From Beroe ovata (taxonomy: Eukaryota; Ctenophora; Nuda; Beroida; Beroidae), in NCBI GenBank assembly GCA_946803715.1, contig CAMPET010000081.1, forward strand, positions 1 through 64,000: a stretch of 64,000 nucleotides of DNA, in the 5' to 3' direction. A model generated the notes under the pieces. That model saw only the letters and a program-made list of their open reading frames with translations, did not search any database and had not been told where the DNA came from. Both the position numbers and the translations under genes were made by a program. Positions 61,072-64,000 of this stretch are shown here, piece by piece (position 1 is the first letter of the stretch; each line of letters opens with the position of its first letter).

Positions 61072-61319
61072 GACTTACAACTATGCTTATTTCATCTCCC
61101 CTGTTAAAGTGGGAAATGAAGTCTTTCTTTTTATTTCCTTTTGAATTTTGATTGTTAAAACAGACTTTCATTCCACAGATCAAAACTTGCTTCAATCATT
61201 AGATGGAGTTGTATCATGTTATGTGAGAGGATTACTCCCCAATAATAGAGTTAAAAATATTTTGTTTTCAAAACAGAGAGACTCAAAAATTTCTCAAGGG
61301 GTATTTGTTTTTTAGACAG

Positions 61320-61342
61320 TTAGACCACTCGGCCATCCTGAC
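61320..61342 (-). tRNA. tRNA-Leu-like 5' fragment (A box only)
   Basis: On the minus strand GTCAGGATGGCCGAGTGG followed by TCTAA matches the first 23 bases of animal tRNA-Leu, including the A-box. The anticodon arm and B-box do not follow, so it is a fragment or the head of a tRNA-derived SINE, not a working tRNA. Confidence 0.6.
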
Positions 61343-61810
61343 ATAGGCTGTTGTAGGGCTTCTCCCTGAGAATAGCCATCGGAGATTTCTGTTTTATGTT
61401 CCCCTGTACAGCGACATAAGCAAGCAACATTGCATTTGTCTATTGCATCGATGCTTAATTCCACCTATTCTACTTTGTGAACTGAAAGTCGTGAAAACCA
61501 AGCGCGCGGCGCGGCAGTCTGGGTCAATGGGTCCGGGTTGTCGATCGATGATAGACCCTGTCGAGAATTTCGTTTCGCGCGCGCGCGGCGCAGACTTCGC
61601 GCAACTTCGCGGCTTGCATCAGCGGTCTGGCATCGCCCGACAAGGTCCGGGTCCCGCGGTCGCGGTCCGGTTCCGGTCACGCAACGTGGGAACAATTCGA
61701 AGGGCTTTTTTACGGGCGGCCGTCGGCGCTGCGCAATTATAATTCTAATTTTTGCAGTTAAGCAGTTTGCACCAGTGCACCACTCACCAAGGATAAAATC
61801 GTTTGCCCCT

Positions 61811-61945
61811 TTGGTGTAGGATTTCACCCTACCCTTGCTGGCGGGATTTTATCCCTGGCGGGGCCGGGGCGGGATTTCCGGATTTATCCCCGTCGGGGCG
61901 GATTGAAAATCGCCCGCACCGACGGTAGGGGTAAAATCCTACAAG
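61811..61945. mobile_element. MITE family B, longer copy
   Basis: About 135 bp between GTGTAGGATTTC and AAATCCTACAAG, with the shared core CTACCC-TGCTGGCGGGATTTTATCCC and GACGGTAGGG also seen at 41712-41812. Confidence 0.82.
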
Positions 61946-62088
61946 TTATTTCACAACTCACAACTGCGTGTGCGAAATTGCAGAATTCAGGACATGGACA
62001 AAACGCGAACGGCAAAACTGAAAACGCGTTTTCAGTTTTGCCCATGTCCTGAATTCTGCAATTTCGCACACGCAGTTGTGAAATAACT
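61946..62088. mobile_element. Long hairpin (foldback) element
   Basis: Arms of about 45-50 bp: AACTGCGTGTGCGAAATTGC, AGAATTCAGGACATGG on the left and their complements CCATGTCCTGAATTCT, GCAATTTCGCACACGCAGTT on the right, ending with TTATTTCACAA/TTGTGAAATAA. Inner loop GAAAACGCGTTTTC. It abuts the MITE at 61945. Confidence 0.92.
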
Positions 62089-62490
62089 CCTTTGCAGGCG
62101 CTATGCTCGCTATAAAATTTTTCTGACAGTGACAGGACAAAGAGTTTTGGCATCGTGATCTTTCTCTTAGTCTTAGATCACTGCCTGATCTATCACAATG
62201 CTTGATTCTTGTTATTGCTATGCTTTAGCTTATAAAATAAAACTGATATTTGATTCAAAATATCTAATAGTAAGATAGATACTGGCAGAACTTTACTGAG
62301 TAAAAATGGAAGTGTAACATAAAACATGAAATGTGCAATGTGACATGAACTTGAACTTGAAGTACTATACGTATTTAAAATTAAACAGCTTCAAAGTGAG
62401 AAACAAAAACTTCAAGTTTTAACATTTAAAGTAATCAAATTAATTTAGTCAAATTTAATATTAAAACTAAAATATCGTATATATATTGAA

Positions 62491-64000
62491 CTATTCTACC
62501 AGTGAAAATGTACTTGGCTTCCTCAAATTCTCCCCATTCGTATGAGTCATATCAAAGTTCGGGTCAGTCAGTATGTCATTCTCATAGACCTTCTCTATCA
62601 GAAGAGATTTGGACGAAATCGAGCTTTCCAGCATTTGTTTCCTCCGGTGTTGTCTGACCAGTCTTATCTCATAGAACATGCAACTGTAAATCATATGAAA
62701 TACAGTGAGAGATAAGGTTCCTATCACGAGCGATACTATGATCATCATCCATGGTATTTTGGAAGGTTTTATCATCCCCGAATACTGATGGGACACCTGG
62801 ATCTCAGGGCCGACCATATACCACACCAACACGTGGATATAGTGAGCCAGGTTCCTATCCAGGGCTGCGTTCAAATACCCATCATACAACGCTTGATCTC
62901 CCAATAACAGCTGTCGAGGAAGTGTCAAGTTTTTAACGCCGCCACGGTAAAATGACGCCGTGACGTACGGTGAATGTGGCTGCTCACGCGTGGAGAACGA
63001 GTGATTGTTGAGAGCGGCATGGTAGAAAGGGGAGGGATCGTATTCGTCGCCATGGTAACGGTCCTCAGTTTCGCTTGAGTTCACCATAACGACAACACGG
63101 ACTATCCTTACATCACGCCGAACAGTGTTTTTCAAGTACAAAATTCTATCCGAGAGGTATATACCGTTCTCATGGAAAAACCACTTTGCAAAATCATATG
63201 AACCGTTGACAGTCAGAGTGGTCTCAAAAATAGGGGTGGTGAAAACAATCACCTCGGATTCTGGACCAGAGTCACCAATGGAGTTGACAGATGCTATCGT
63301 AATATTGTACGTTGTATTGCTGCGGAGTGAAAGGTAATCAAACATTTCATGAGTTATCTCCCCGTGAGTAGAATTATCATCGATTCTCAGGAGGGTGATT
63401 GCGAAATCACGGGCAGGAATGTCGTGTTCGTACTGCCATGATATGTGGAAGAAGTTCTGGTGAGAGGGAAACTCTGCTATATTTACGTCATGGGGAGGGG
63501 GGAGGAGGGAAAATCCCGGCGTGTGAATCTCTGTGTAATGAACGAATGAACGATAGTCGGATGTCATGGAATCCGTGAAAATGTACGTGTTCCACGACAC
63601 AGAATGTCTGCCCCAAGTTGTTATAAGGTAGGATGTATTCCATTCAGCGTTCTGGAATACAAAGACCTTGCTCTCTCCAACGTTAGTTACCTCTGATTTC
63701 ACAGGATTCTCATAGGCTACGAGCTTTTGAGCTATTCCAGAACCCTTCGCCCAGATTTTGTACACACGCAAATGGAAGTACTTGTACCCCCAATCTTTGA
63801 ATGTGGGCACCAGTTCAATAGTAACTGAGTTGTCGTCGTCAGCAAAATCTATCTCAATATCGTACGCTTCGACTGTCTTTACTTTGTTTTCAATGATATC
63901 CTCAGATCTGCTGCCCAGGGTGCAAAATTCCCCAGTGTAGCGAGAAAGTTTAAGTAATCCTTTCTTATTACACTTGCACTGCTCACCATACGACGATTTC
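62491..64000 (-). CDS. FN3-containing single-span membrane receptor, C-terminal part (partial)
   Basis: One continuous open frame of about 503 codons running off the right edge, so start and N-terminus are outside. Seen, counting from the stop: a 65-residue cytosolic tail with basic juxtamembrane (RQHRRKQ) and Ser-rich stretch; a transmembrane segment (WMMIIVSLVIGTLSLTVFHMIYS); an extracellular region rich in N-glycosylation sites; and a fibronectin type III domain (FFHISWQYEHD, TTYNITIASVNSIGDSGPES). At the window edge there is a CKC...C pattern that may belong to an EGF-like or similar module. The layout resembles receptor phosphatases and adhesion receptors, but the tail has no kinase or phosphatase domain. 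Identity unknown; no intron is seen in 1.5 kb. Confidence 0.75.
   Translation of the reverse strand, partial: KSSYGEQCKCNKKGLLKLSRYTGEFCTLGSRSEDIIENKVKTVEAYDIEIDFADDDNSVTIELVPTFKDWGYKYFHLRVYKIWAKGSGIAQKLVAYENPVKSEVTNVGESKVFVFQNAEWNTSYLITTWGRHSVSWNTYIFTDSMTSDYRSFVHYTEIHTPGFSLLPPPHDVNIAEFPSHQNFFHISWQYEHDIPARDFAITLLRIDDNSTHGEITHEMFDYLSLRSNTTYNITIASVNSIGDSGPESEVIVFTTPIFETTLTVNGSYDFAKWFFHENGIYLSDRILYLKNTVRRDVRIVRVVVMVNSSETEDRYHGDEYDPSPFYHAALNNHSFSTREQPHSPYVTASFYRGGVKNLTLPRQLLLGDQALYDGYLNAALDRNLAHYIHVLVWYMVGPEIQVSHQYSGMIKPSKIPWMMIIVSLVIGTLSLTVFHMIYSCMFYEIRLVRQHRRKQMLESSISSKSLLIEKVYENDILTDPNFDMTHTNGENLRKPSTFSLVE

Larger units (their letters stand above)
61072..62490. other. Intergenic, repeat-rich
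   Basis: Between the FAM194 gene start and the FN3 receptor 3' end. Holds a tRNA-Leu-like fragment, a GC-rich block (61500-61745) with GCGCGCG runs sharing GCATCAGCGGTCT-GGCATCGCC with 24618, a family B MITE and a long hairpin (separate entries). No protein-coding exon seen. Confidence 0.6.

Noticed and set aside
61443-61827. Arg-rich open frames on both strands
   Set aside because: Arise from a GC-rich repeat block; composition, not coding signal.

Overview
This window is animal nuclear DNA. Genes are interrupted by GT-AG introns, microsatellites and short inverted-repeat elements are common, and the recognisable genes are metazoan (a SIX-class homeobox, a soluble guanylate cyclase subunit, LIV-1 type ZIP, MED25, FANCA). 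Compact gene spacing, the divergent SIX and cyclase proteins, and splice-acceptor-like sites just before many start codons suggest an early-branching invertebrate such as a ctenophore. That identification is inference; no sequence here proves the species.

Layout. From 0.3 to 15.1 kb eight genes lie head-to-tail on the minus strand: AMFR/gp78 (first exon only), mitochondrial peroxiredoxin, SNRPF, a small unrecognised membrane protein, FANCA, UXT, HSD17B10 and MED25. From 16.7 to 48.9 kb five genes run on the plus strand: a ZIP metal transporter, a two-membrane-span cysteine-rich protein, an OB-fold protein, a divergent 7TM receptor, and a secreted DD3-3-like protein carrying an extra PAN/Apple domain. 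From 49.5 to 61.1 kb one minus-strand gene with a FAM194 (ERICH6-like) domain holds two complete plus-strand genes in its introns: an intronless H-NOX guanylate cyclase subunit that lacks its haem histidine, and a SIX-type homeobox gene. The right edge cuts an FN3-containing membrane receptor on the minus strand.

Non-genic structure. At least five families of short inverted-repeat (MITE-like) elements occur, including one with a perfect 8-bp target duplication. Four of the six isolated single-N positions sit exactly at the junction of head-to-tail duplicated blocks, which points to unmerged haplotypes; these blocks duplicate exons of three genes and should not be read as real paralogous exons without checking. 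Exon coordinates were derived by eye from ORF continuity, GT-AG sites and phase, and each multi-exon model given below keeps frame unless stated.
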